Shown: piece by piece, positions 1-5,524 of the stretch
Numbering within the stretch: position 1 is the first letter of the stretch
Layout: every line of letters begins with the position of its first letter
Origin: Actinobacteria bacterium UBA2541
GTDB taxonomy: Bacteria > Actinomycetota > Actinomycetes > Nanopelagicales > Nanopelagicaceae
Assembly (NCBI GenBank): GCA_002340925.1
Contig: DDMR01000103.1
Span: 6,468-12,170, forward strand
Length of the DNA: 5,703 nucleotides
Reading direction: 5' to 3'
The notes under the pieces: generated by a model
The model's database searches: none
What the model was told of the DNA's origin: nothing
Seen by the model: only the letters and a program-made list of their open reading frames with translations
Translations under genes and position numbers: made by a program

Positions 1-560
1 ATCTCAGTGATTAACTCTTGAATCCGACCATCAAGTGGTGGATTCACCTTTGCTACAGCGCGATAAAACGGGGTTACGCGCAATTGATCGAAGAGTGTGT
101 CTTCCATATATGCATCGCGAGACTCTTTTGAATCTGCACCGAAGTTGTGCCAGGTTGAAAGGATGCGTCCCAAATCGGCGCCGATACTTGGTTTGATTAC
201 GCCACTAAGTAAATCGCTCTTCCAAACAGTGCAGGCACGGGGCAAGCGTTCCATGGTCAAAGTAAAATCACCCGGATCAAAGTCAATAAGTTCTGGAACG
301 CTTTCGGGTGTGATTGAATGTAATAACTTCATGCCATTTGCTTCAACAATTGCGCGCCTTTGATCCGCTTTCCAAACCGCAGCGACTTTTAATTGTGGAA
401 GCGCCTGCTTTAAAACTAAGTCTTTATCTCCAGATTGAACAGCCAGAACTACATTTGAAACCCCTCCGGTAAGTTCTTCAACTTCTGCCGGGCCGCTGAT
501 GATTCCGCGATTGGTTAAGTAAGCAACAACCGTATTCTCATCAAGTAGTTCTTTAGCCAT
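1..560 (-). CDS. Partial MtnK-like (APH-fold) small-molecule phosphotransferase, N-terminal part
   Basis: This gene reads leftward from ATG at 560-558 and stays open for 186 codons until the window edge, so the C-terminal half is missing. The visible part looks like the N-lobe of an aminoglycoside-phosphotransferase-fold kinase. A nucleotide-binding loop LTGGVSN lies at about residues 30-36, the segment LVLKQALP at 48-55 carries the likely ATP-binding Lys51, Glu73 follows in the next helix, and a hinge-like TMERLP sits at 102-107. The KQALP block followed by a VPELIDFD stretch and the later WKSDLLSG recall 5-methylthioribose kinase (MtnK), which phosphorylates the C1 hydroxyl of a pentose derivative. 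The catalytic HGD-type loop would lie beyond the window and cannot be checked. It starts 3 bases after the stop of the upstream SDR with no clear Shine-Dalgarno, suggesting translational coupling. In this sugar operon it more likely phosphorylates a sugar or sugar acid than methylthioribose; the substrate is unknown. Confidence 0.8.
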   Translation of the reverse strand, partial: MAKELLDENTVVAYLTNRGIISGPAEVEELTGGVSNVVLAVQSGDKDLVLKQALPQLKVAAVWKADQRRAIVEANGMKLLHSITPESVPELIDFDPGDFTLTMERLPRACTVWKSDLLSGVIKPSIGADLGRILSTWHNFGADSKESRDAYMEDTLFDQLRVTPFYRAVAKVNPPLDGRIQELITE

Positions 561-563
561 AAA

Positions 564-1238
564 TCAAATGGTTCGGGCGACTGAAAATCCGCGATCAACA
601 AAGATGCTTTGGCCAGAAATACCGGTATTTAAACTTGAGCCAAACATATAAACGCTGTTCGCGACATCAACCGTAGATGCGAGTTCACCGATTGGTGTTT
701 GGCTTACAACATTTGCAATCTGTTCTGGCGAAAGCGTGCGCGCAACCATTGGGCTGTTGATGATGCCAGGCAAGATGCCATTAACCAGAATCTTCTTCTG
801 GCGACCAAGATCAACGGCCAATGAACGAACCAAGCCACCAACTGCCGCCTTGGTAACTGAATATGCGAATTTTTCTTGACGAGTGAATTGCTCCCAGAGC
901 GAGCTCAAGATAACAACGCGACCACCTTCATTGATTGCATCTGCGCCCATAAGAACCGAAACGCTTTCGGCAATCACGGTGACATTTGCTTCGAATAGTT
1001 CATTTAGCTCTTTGGTTCCGGTCTGCATCGCAGAACCGTTTACATTTGCACCTTGCGCAAATACAACAGCATCAAACTTTTTACTGGCCAGAATCGCTGA
1101 AGTCAGCGGCAGTTGAATATCGCAATCGTTTACTACCTTGCGAACTGCGCAGGTGACGCCCCATTTTTCAGCGCGATACTTATCAAGAATTGCGCCACCA
1201 AGAGTTCCGGTAGAGCCAAAGATTAAGAGATTTGGCAT
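564..1238 (-). CDS. Atypical short-chain dehydrogenase/reductase (SDR), 224 aa
   Basis: A Rossmann-fold oxidoreductase, somewhat short for a classical SDR (usually about 250 aa). The N-terminal glycine motif is GSTGTLGG (residues 8-15) rather than TGxxxGIG, and the usual NNAG is FAQGAN (60-65). The catalytic set is nevertheless present: Asn85, Ser112/Ser113 in ILSS, Tyr126 and Lys130 in YSVTK, followed by VNGILPG (152-158), which matches the classical NxxxPG. Arg33 just after the second strand suggests NADP(H) preference (inference). The product probably oxidises or reduces a hydroxyl or keto group of a sugar-derived compound; the substrate cannot be read from sequence. It begins 3 bases after the stop of the U32-like gene and ends 3 bases before the kinase start, so all three are probably co-expressed and coupled. 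No strong ribosome site precedes the ATG. Sure of the family, unsure of the role. Confidence 0.85.
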   Translation of the reverse strand: MPNLLIFGSTGTLGGAILDKYRAEKWGVTCAVRKVVNDCDIQLPLTSAILASKKFDAVVFAQGANVNGSAMQTGTKELNELFEANVTVIAESVSVLMGADAINEGGRVVILSSLWEQFTRQEKFAYSVTKAAVGGLVRSLAVDLGRQKKILVNGILPGIINSPMVARTLSPEQIANVVSQTPIGELASTVDVANSVYMFGSSLNTGISGQSIFVDRGFSVARTI

Positions 1239-1241
1239 CGG

Positions 1242-2174
1242 CTATTTTTCGAAACCATAGCGAGTAAGCATTGAATAACCGATTGAAGCTCGACGAACGC
1301 GTTCGCGAGCAGTCGATTCAACAACACCTTGGATATGGGTTCCGGATGGATAAAGTCCTGGAGAATTTCGAACTGTGAATTTCAAATAAATCGGAGCCGC
1401 AACTCGGACCAGATCTGGAACTTCATAGTGTCGAACTGGACCACCAAAATCATCTGGACCTTCGACATAAACATCGACTGGCACATCAACTTGCGCGCGG
1501 ATTGCAGCGATTTGTTGAAGAGAAAGATCAGTTGCAAGATTTAAAGTCGAAGCACCCATCGAAACCATAAGTTCGGCAGTAGCTGGATTATTGCAAGGCA
1601 TTGCAACTGAAGTCTTTAGGACGAAATCACTTGGGAGATCGCCATTGCGTTTTGCTTCTCCCAGGACTTTGAGTAATCCCATATCGCCAACAAGAATTGA
1701 ACGAATACCTAAATCTGCGCCATGCAGAACATCTTCAACTGCAAAGCGAAGTTGATCTGCGCCGCGAAGTGTTGGGTTTGCAACACCACCGGCAGATGAG
1801 AGAACTTGCTTTCCGATATCCCATGATGCGCGTGGGCCAACAAATAGACAGACTTCAATATTTTCGCTCTTGCCGATCGCAACCATCTCTTTGATTTCAA
1901 CATCGGTCAGCATCATGATTCCAGAGCCCTGTGAAATGCGGGCAACTGGCAACTTATGTTTCTTTGCTTCTTCTAATACAACTTTAAATGCAGCTGGGCC
2001 TTCGACCGATGGAATTTCAATCTTCCAGCGCGAACCATCAGCAAAACGCTTTGCGGATTCTGGTAATCCCTCAGCATCGTTGCTCTGAATCTTCTGCTTT
2101 GCAAGGAGCGAAATTGATTTCTTCATCGGGCCTTGGGCATCTCGGGTAGATGGCCAGTTATTTGATTCGCTCAT
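1242..2174 (-). CDS. U32-peptidase-like putative TIM-barrel protein of unknown function, 310 aa
   Basis: The reading frame is open further upstream (to 2285), but that would overlap the lactonase gene by 67 bases. The ATG at 2174-2172 has AGGA five bases upstream and gives a sensible N terminus (MSESNNW), so it is preferred; a second ATG at 2126 is less likely. The protein has alternating strand/helix segments such as KLPVARISQG (74-83), NIEVCLFVGPRASW (105-118) and a later LKTSVAMPCNNPATAELMVS stretch, followed by GASTLNLATDLSLQQI and VPVDVYVEGP. That order (Asn-rich strand, helix, Gly-Ala strand, sidechain-rich SLQQI helix, strand ending in E/H-G-P) recalls U32-family proteins. The Cys-rich U32 signature is not visible, so proteolysis should not be assumed; a barrel enzyme or hydroxylation-type partner acting on a small molecule is as plausible. 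Predicted cytosolic: no signal peptide or membrane segment. It sits between a lactonase and an SDR, suggesting a role in sugar metabolism. Confidence 0.72.
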   Translation of the reverse strand: MSESNNWPSTRDAQGPMKKSISLLAKQKIQSNDAEGLPESAKRFADGSRWKIEIPSVEGPAAFKVVLEEAKKHKLPVARISQGSGIMMLTDVEIKEMVAIGKSENIEVCLFVGPRASWDIGKQVLSSAGGVANPTLRGADQLRFAVEDVLHGADLGIRSILVGDMGLLKVLGEAKRNGDLPSDFVLKTSVAMPCNNPATAELMVSMGASTLNLATDLSLQQIAAIRAQVDVPVDVYVEGPDDFGGPVRHYEVPDLVRVAAPIYLKFTVRNSPGLYPSGTHIQGVVESTARERVRRASIGYSMLTRYGFEK

Positions 2175-2179
2175 TTCAT

Positions 2180-2183
2180 TCCT
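2180..2183 (-). promoter_or_regulatory. Shine-Dalgarno site that fixes the start of the U32-like gene
   Basis: On the minus strand AGGA lies five bases before ATG 2174-2172, within the 44-base gap (2175-2218) after the lactonase stop codon. This is the best ribosome site on the minus-strand operon and argues against the longer start at 2285. Confidence 0.6.
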
Positions 2184-2218
2184 AACTATTTGGTTACTTA
2201 TTAGACGAGTATTAGTGA

Positions 2219-3109
2219 TTAATTCGGAAAGAGGGTAGGTGCAACGCCAGGAATTTTTGGTGTGCAGATGTAAGTCTTGCCCCAATCTTTGCCGGGGTTA
2301 GCTACGCCATCGTGTGCCGATGTAATAACCATCTGTTTGAAATCTGGTCCAACAAATGCGCAACTTGTCACCATCGGCACTGGCATCTCGATTACATCAG
2401 TGATGTTGAAATCTTTATCGAAGCGGCGCAGACAAGAACCATTCCAGAATGCCACCCAAATTCCATCTTCGGCATCGATGCACATGCCATCTGGCAATCC
2501 TTGTGAATCATCGGTTAAGCGCCAGCACACTTTACGATTTGAAATCTGACCATCTGCATAATCAAAGGTGTCGATCGATTTAGCCATGGTGTCGATATAA
2601 AACATGGTCTTGCCATCTTTCGACCAAGCAAGTCCATTGCTGAGCCAGACGCCATCTAGAACTCGGGTTAATTCTTTTCCAGTTTTATCTAGGCGATACA
2701 ACCCACATGCATTTGGATGTTCAGACCAGTCGTAAGGCATGCTCCCTAAAAATAAGTGACCATCTGGCGCAACCTTCGCATCGTTCCAACGATTTTTAAA
2801 TGTGGCGTTAGCACCATCTGCATCAAAGCGGGTTGGCAACTTTTGTATTGATCCATCAGGCATTCTGCGGACTGGACCATTTGCGGTTCCTAAAAGTTCT
2901 GAACCATCGACTGCTGGAATCACAAATGAAACTTCCTCAGGCATTTCATAAGAACTTGTCATACCAGTTTCAAGATTTCTGCGATGAACTTTCTTGCCAT
3001 AAATATCGACCCATAAAACTTCGGAGTTACCCAGACCAATCGCTACCGGCCCTTCACCAACATGACATGCCCGTTCGTCCCAAAGTTTAAGATTTATGTC
3101 ATAACTCAT
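2219..3109 (-). CDS. SMP-30/gluconolactonase-family sugar lactonase, 296 aa
   Basis: A six-bladed beta-propeller lactonase of the SMP-30/gluconolactonase/LRE family, which uses a divalent metal to open an aldonolactone ring to the free sugar acid. The length is normal for the family. The expected landmarks are present in order: GEGPV with metal-ligand candidate Glu19, RWNDAKVAPDG with Arg107 and Asn109 (substrate side) and the following GSM (122-124), LSNGLAWSKDG with ligand Asn158, and LPDGMCIDAEDG with ligand Asp207. Blade repeats of the DGxxW / LYRLD type recur through the chain. There is no signal peptide, so it acts in the cytosol. It is first in the leftward operon and starts at ATG 3109-3107 with no Shine-Dalgarno but a -10 box six bases upstream, consistent with a leaderless message. 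It would act just after a sugar 1-dehydrogenase, and the divergent operon supplies candidate dehydrogenases and the lower pathway. The exact sugar is not determinable. Confidence 0.93.
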   Translation of the reverse strand: MSYDINLKLWDERACHVGEGPVAIGLGNSEVLWVDIYGKKVHRRNLETGMTSSYEMPEEVSFVIPAVDGSELLGTANGPVRRMPDGSIQKLPTRFDADGANATFKNRWNDAKVAPDGHLFLGSMPYDWSEHPNACGLYRLDKTGKELTRVLDGVWLSNGLAWSKDGKTMFYIDTMAKSIDTFDYADGQISNRKVCWRLTDDSQGLPDGMCIDAEDGIWVAFWNGSCLRRFDKDFNITDVIEMPVPMVTSCAFVGPDFKQMVITSAHDGVANPGKDWGKTYICTPKIPGVAPTLFPN

Positions 3110-3121
3110 ACGGGCACTATA
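3109..3121 (-). promoter_or_regulatory. Probable leaderless promoter of the lactonase operon (-10 TATAGT)
   Basis: On the minus strand TATAGT (plus-strand positions 3121 to 3116) matches the TATAAT consensus at five of six bases. Six bases separate it from the A of the lactonase ATG at 3109, which puts the expected transcription start on, or within a base of, the start codon. No Shine-Dalgarno lies between. No good -35 box is visible (the region around 3139-3145 reads TAGTAG), which could mean an activator-dependent or extended -10 type promoter. Leaderless messages are common in actinobacteria. This is inferred from sequence only. Confidence 0.5.
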
Positions 3122-3154
3122 AACGATGAGGCTGTTGGACTACTATCGGTTTAG

Positions 3155-3174
3155 CAAATTATTTCAATAATTGG
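3155..3174. promoter_or_regulatory. Candidate operator palindrome
   Basis: AATTATT at 3157-3163 and AATAATT at 3166-3172 form a perfect 7-base inverted repeat around a 2-base centre. A C/G pair at 3155/3174 extends it to nine-base arms with one mismatch. Its position between the two divergent starts and over the plausible -10 of the rightward operon fits a site for a dimeric repressor. AT-rich palindromes also arise by chance in AT-rich spacers, so confidence is moderate. The family of the regulator cannot be named. Confidence 0.42.
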
Positions 3175-3188
3175 GAATATTGGGAATA
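3171..3188 (+). repeat. Perfect 9-bp tandem repeat TTGGGAATA x2
   Basis: TTGGGAATA occurs at 3171-3179 and again, directly abutting, at 3180-3188. The first copy overlaps the right arm of the upstream palindrome, and the pair lies about where the rightward transcript would begin. Two direct half-sites nearly one helical turn apart could bind a regulator on one DNA face; a simple duplication is the alternative. Confidence 0.65.
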
Positions 3189-3195
3189 ACGAGAT

Positions 3196-3200
3196 GGAGA
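3196..3200 (+). promoter_or_regulatory. Shine-Dalgarno site for the first rightward SDR
   Basis: GGAGA ends 10 bases before ATG 3211. It would be only one base from the in-frame TTG at 3202, far too close for ribosome binding, so it decides in favour of ATG 3211. Confidence 0.55.
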
Positions 3201-3210
3201 TTTGGAACCA

Positions 3211-3978
3211 ATGACCGCTTCAAACTTAACAAGTTTCACCGGACAAGTCGTATTAGTGACAGGTGGCGCAAGCGGAATCGGTAAAGCTGCTGCCGAATTA
3301 ATTGCAGCCAGAGAAGCAACTGTTGTCCTATTAGATCTAAATGAGGACGGTCTAAAAACTGCAGTCTCCGAAATTTCTGCTGCAGGTGGCAAGGCAAGTT
3401 ATAAGGTTTTGGATGTCTCTTCACAAGCCGGAATTAAGAAGGTTGTAGCTGAAATCTTGGCCGAGCATGGACAGATTCATGCGCTCGCAAATTCTGCCGG
3501 AATTTCTGGACCAACTGGAAAGCCAGTCGAAGAAGTTGATTGGGCCGCATTCCAGAAAACTATTGAAATAAATTTATTCGGAACGGTTTGGCTTACCCAA
3601 GAGTTGTTGCCATCGATGAAGGCACATAAGTATGGCCGCATTGTTCATCTGGCTTCAATTGCCGGCAAAGAGGGCAATCCTGGTATGGCCGCATATAACT
3701 CTTCAAAGGCTGGCGTAATTGGTTTTGTTAAAGGAGTTGCTAAAGAGTGCGCGACTTTTGGAATCACAATTAATGCTGTTGCCCCCGCGGTAATTCGCAC
3801 ACCAATCAACGAAACTGTGGCACCAGATGTTCAGGCTTACATGGTTTCCAAGATTCCAGTTGGCCGACTTGGCGAACCCAGTGAAGTCGCAGAAATAATT
3901 GCATTCGCGGCATCTAAAGCTTGTTCATTTACTACCGGCTTCACCTTCGATGTTTCAGGCGGTCGGGCAACTTATTAA
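3211..3978 (+). CDS. NAD-type short-chain dehydrogenase, 255 aa, probable sugar or keto-sugar-acid dehydrogenase
   Basis: A classical SDR of normal length with all hallmarks: TGGASGIG (residues 17-24), Asp42 at the end of the second strand (favours NAD over NADP), LDVSS with Asp68 (67-71), NSAG (94-97) in place of NNAG, Asn121, Ser149, Tyr162 and Lys166 in YNSSK, and a C-terminal DVSGGRATY. The frame also opens at TTG 3202, but ATG 3211 has the better ribosome site. The stretch ASIAGKEGNPGMAAY (148-162) recalls SDRs found in bacterial sugar-acid pathways, such as 2-keto-3-deoxy-L-fuconate/rhamnonate dehydrogenases; this is a memory-based resemblance. It opens the rightward operon, overlapping the KDG kinase start by one base, so it probably feeds that pathway, either as a sugar 1-dehydrogenase making the lactone for the divergent lactonase or as a KduD-like keto-acid reductase. 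Family certain; substrate unknown. Confidence 0.9.
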   Translation: MTASNLTSFTGQVVLVTGGASGIGKAAAELIAAREATVVLLDLNEDGLKTAVSEISAAGGKASYKVLDVSSQAGIKKVVAEILAEHGQIHALANSAGISGPTGKPVEEVDWAAFQKTIEINLFGTVWLTQELLPSMKAHKYGRIVHLASIAGKEGNPGMAAYNSSKAGVIGFVKGVAKECATFGITINAVAPAVIRTPINETVAPDVQAYMVSKIPVGRLGEPSEVAEIIAFAASKACSFTTGFTFDVSGGRATY

Positions 3979-4913
3979 TGAGTGATCTCTATACCTTTGG
4001 TGAATCACTCGCACTGTTCATGACAGTCGATACCGATTCGGTATTAACCGCAGATACTTATGCTTTTTCAGCGGCCGGGACTGAAGCCAATGTCGCAGTT
4101 GCGGCTCATCAATTAGGGCTTGATGTTTACTTCCAAACAAAACTTGGCCCTGATGAATTAGGCGATGCAGTTAAAGTTAAATTCGCAGAAGTGGGGTTAA
4201 AGACCGATCATTTTCTGCGCTGTGACAATTACACCGGCGCGCTTGTAAGAAATCATGGTGGCACCCAACCCTTTGTAAATACTTATCTACGCCGCAGCAG
4301 CGCTGGTTCAACATTTTCGCCTGCTGATTTAGATGAAGATGTAATAGCTAAATCCAAATGGCTACATGTAACTGGCATCAGTGTTGCAATCTCCCAGAGC
4401 AGTAAAGAAGCGGTAGTTCGCGCACTTGAGATTGCTCGTAAAAATAAGGTGGGCGCCAGTTTTGATCTAAATTTCCGAAAGAAACTCTGGAGTGAAGAAG
4501 AGGCAAGTGCAGCGCTTAAATCAATAATCAAAGATTTAGATGTAGTAAGCGGCGGGGTTGATGAATACGAAGTTATTTTTGGTTCTAAAGATCCAGAAGA
4601 AAACTTAGCAACCGTTGCGGCGCTCGGTGTCAAAACTGTAATCATGACCGCCGGCCCCGAGGAGATGCGGATTTTGCATGAGGGCAGAAGATTTAACTTC
4701 ACGCCAGTAAAGGTTAAGTTGGTGGATCCTGTTGGGTCTGGAGACGCATTTATATCTGGCACGATTTCCGGATTGATTGGTGGGCTTTCAATTGAAGATG
4801 CGATTGCACAGGGGAGCAAATGTGGCGCAGCCGTGGCAGCTACCCGAGGCGATTGGGCCCTTATGATTACTGGTGAAAAGGGAATTTTAAAGAGTGGGGG
4901 ATTAAATGGCTAA
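3978..4913 (+). CDS. kdgK: 2-keto-3-deoxygluconate kinase, PfkB/ribokinase family, 311 aa
   Basis: Phosphorylates the C6 hydroxyl of 2-keto-3-deoxygluconate (or its galacto epimer) with ATP, giving KDPG. The frame is open 19 codons further upstream, but ATG 3978-3980 overlaps the SDR stop as TAATG, and MSDLYTFGE is the typical PfkB opening, so this start is chosen. Visible landmarks: GES (8-10); AGTEANVAVAAHQLG (33-47), the first PfkB signature with Ala in place of the usual first Gly; TYLRRSSAGS (102-111), matching the YYR-GSA substrate loop of KDG kinases; FDLNFRKKLW (162-171), very close to the FDxNxRxxLW segment of this subfamily; and DPVGSGDAF (250-258) with catalytic base Asp256 and the GSGD anion hole. 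Length is normal. It is followed by the aldolase that uses its product, with an 8-base overlap, which strongly supports the assignment over fructokinase or ribokinase. Confidence 0.92.
   Translation: MSDLYTFGESLALFMTVDTDSVLTADTYAFSAAGTEANVAVAAHQLGLDVYFQTKLGPDELGDAVKVKFAEVGLKTDHFLRCDNYTGALVRNHGGTQPFVNTYLRRSSAGSTFSPADLDEDVIAKSKWLHVTGISVAISQSSKEAVVRALEIARKNKVGASFDLNFRKKLWSEEEASAALKSIIKDLDVVSGGVDEYEVIFGSKDPEENLATVAALGVKTVIMTAGPEEMRILHEGRRFNFTPVKVKLVDPVGSGDAFISGTISGLIGGLSIEDAIAQGSKCGAAVAATRGDWALMITGEKGILKSGGLNG
4891..4901 (+). promoter_or_regulatory. Purine-rich ribosome site of the aldolase gene inside the kinase end
   Basis: AGAGTGGGGGA lies just before ATG 4906, inside the last codons of the kinase gene. 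It supports re-initiation at the overlapping ATGGCTAA junction and balanced expression of kinase and aldolase. Confidence 0.5.
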
Positions 4914-5517
4914 CGAACTTACATTTGAATCTGGTCTAGTTGCCATTATCCGAACCAAGACTGCAGATGATGCGCGGGCTGCGGCCACTGCGTTAATTGC
5001 AGCAGGTGTTGATGTAATTGAATTTACAACTACGACCCCTGCGGTATTTGATTTGATTGAAGAGTTTGCTTCAAAAACTGGCGTCCATGTCGGTCTAGGA
5101 ACTGCAATGAATCGCGCCCATGTCTTATCTGGCAAGGATGCAGGTGCCAAGTTTGTAATCTCACCACATGTTTCTCAAGAAGTTATTGAAGTAACAAAAC
5201 AAGCTGGCCTGATATCGATACCTGGCGTTGCATCGCCTACAGATGTTGCAGATGCACTTCGATATGGCGCAGATATCCTGAAATTTTTCCCAGCATCCGC
5301 ACTCGGTCCAAATTATCTAAAGGCGGTATGTGAACCATTTCCTGGTCTGAATTGGATGGCAACAGGTGGCATAAGTGTTGAAACGATTCCGGATTGGATT
5401 GCCGCTGGCGTTACCGGTTTTGGAGTAGGTGGAAAGTTAACTTCTGGTGGGGTTGCCGAGATTCCAAACCGGGTAGCAGAATTCAAGGGCGCAATAGCAA
5501 CTGCACGGGGAAAGTAG
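4906..5517 (+). CDS. eda: KDPG/KDPGal aldolase family, class I, 203 aa
   Basis: Cleaves 2-keto-3-deoxy-6-phosphogluconate (or -galactonate) to pyruvate and glyceraldehyde 3-phosphate through a lysine Schiff base. A compact TIM barrel of typical size. Seen in order: GLVAIIR with Arg16, VIEFTTTTP with catalytic Glu39, GLGTAM (63-68; usual form GAGTV), AGAKFVISPH (79-88), PGVASPTD (106-113), LKFFPA with Schiff-base Lys126, GPNYLKAV and TGGIS (about 148). The Arg of the EVTLRTP motif in the E. coli Eda type is Thr here, and the GPxYLKA segment after FFPASA resembles DgoA and Thermotoga-type aldolases, so KDPGal activity or dual epimer use is possible. The start at 4906 overlaps the kinase stop (ATGGCTAA). 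It is followed after 7 bases by another SDR. Family assignment is very secure, epimer specificity is not. Confidence 0.94.
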   Translation: MANELTFESGLVAIIRTKTADDARAAATALIAAGVDVIEFTTTTPAVFDLIEEFASKTGVHVGLGTAMNRAHVLSGKDAGAKFVISPHVSQEVIEVTKQAGLISIPGVASPTDVADALRYGADILKFFPASALGPNYLKAVCEPFPGLNWMATGGISVETIPDWIAAGVTGFGVGGKLTSGGVAEIPNRVAEFKGAIATARGK

Positions 5518-5524
5518 TTCAAGG

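Larger units (their letters stand above)
3110..3210. promoter_or_regulatory. Divergent intergenic control region
   Basis: The 101 bases between the divergent lactonase and SDR genes must carry the promoters for both operons. Besides the leaderless -10 on the minus strand, AATAAT at 3166-3171 is a five-of-six match to the -10 consensus for the plus strand and would place a start near 3178, but no matching -35 is seen. An imperfect inverted pair, TAAACGAT at 3120-3127 and ATCGGTTTA at 3145-3153 (one extra base in the second arm), spans the minus-strand promoter. The palindrome and tandem repeat are listed separately. No regulator gene lies in this window. Confidence 0.6.

Noticed and set aside
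97..363. A plus-strand open frame of 88 codons near the left edge
   Set aside because: It is antisense to the MtnK-like kinase, whose reading frame carries clear family motifs; the 88-residue product shows none.
2175..2285. A 37-residue N-terminal extension of the U32-like gene starting at 2285
   Set aside because: It would overlap the end of the lactonase gene by 67 bases, its residues look random, and a good ribosome site precedes ATG 2174.
3921..3977. A 19-residue N-terminal extension of the KDG kinase starting at 3921
   Set aside because: It lies inside the SDR gene in another frame; the PfkB fold begins at MSDLYTFGE, and TAATG coupling is typical.
4283..4819. A long minus-strand open frame (178 codons) opposite the kinase gene
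   Set aside because: It is Ser/Thr/Pro-rich low-complexity translation antisense to a well-supported kinase, with no recognisable motif.
3202..5517. Sulfoquinovose (sulfo-Entner-Doudoroff) pathway, suggested by SDR, SMP-30 lactonase and KDPG-like aldolase
   Set aside because: In that pathway the C6 carries a sulfonate and the keto acid is cleaved without phosphorylation; the adjacent, intact KDG kinase argues for a C6-hydroxyl substrate.
5518..5524. Possible terminator after the aldolase gene
   Set aside because: Only 7 bases separate it from the next SDR, and no stem with a T-run is visible.
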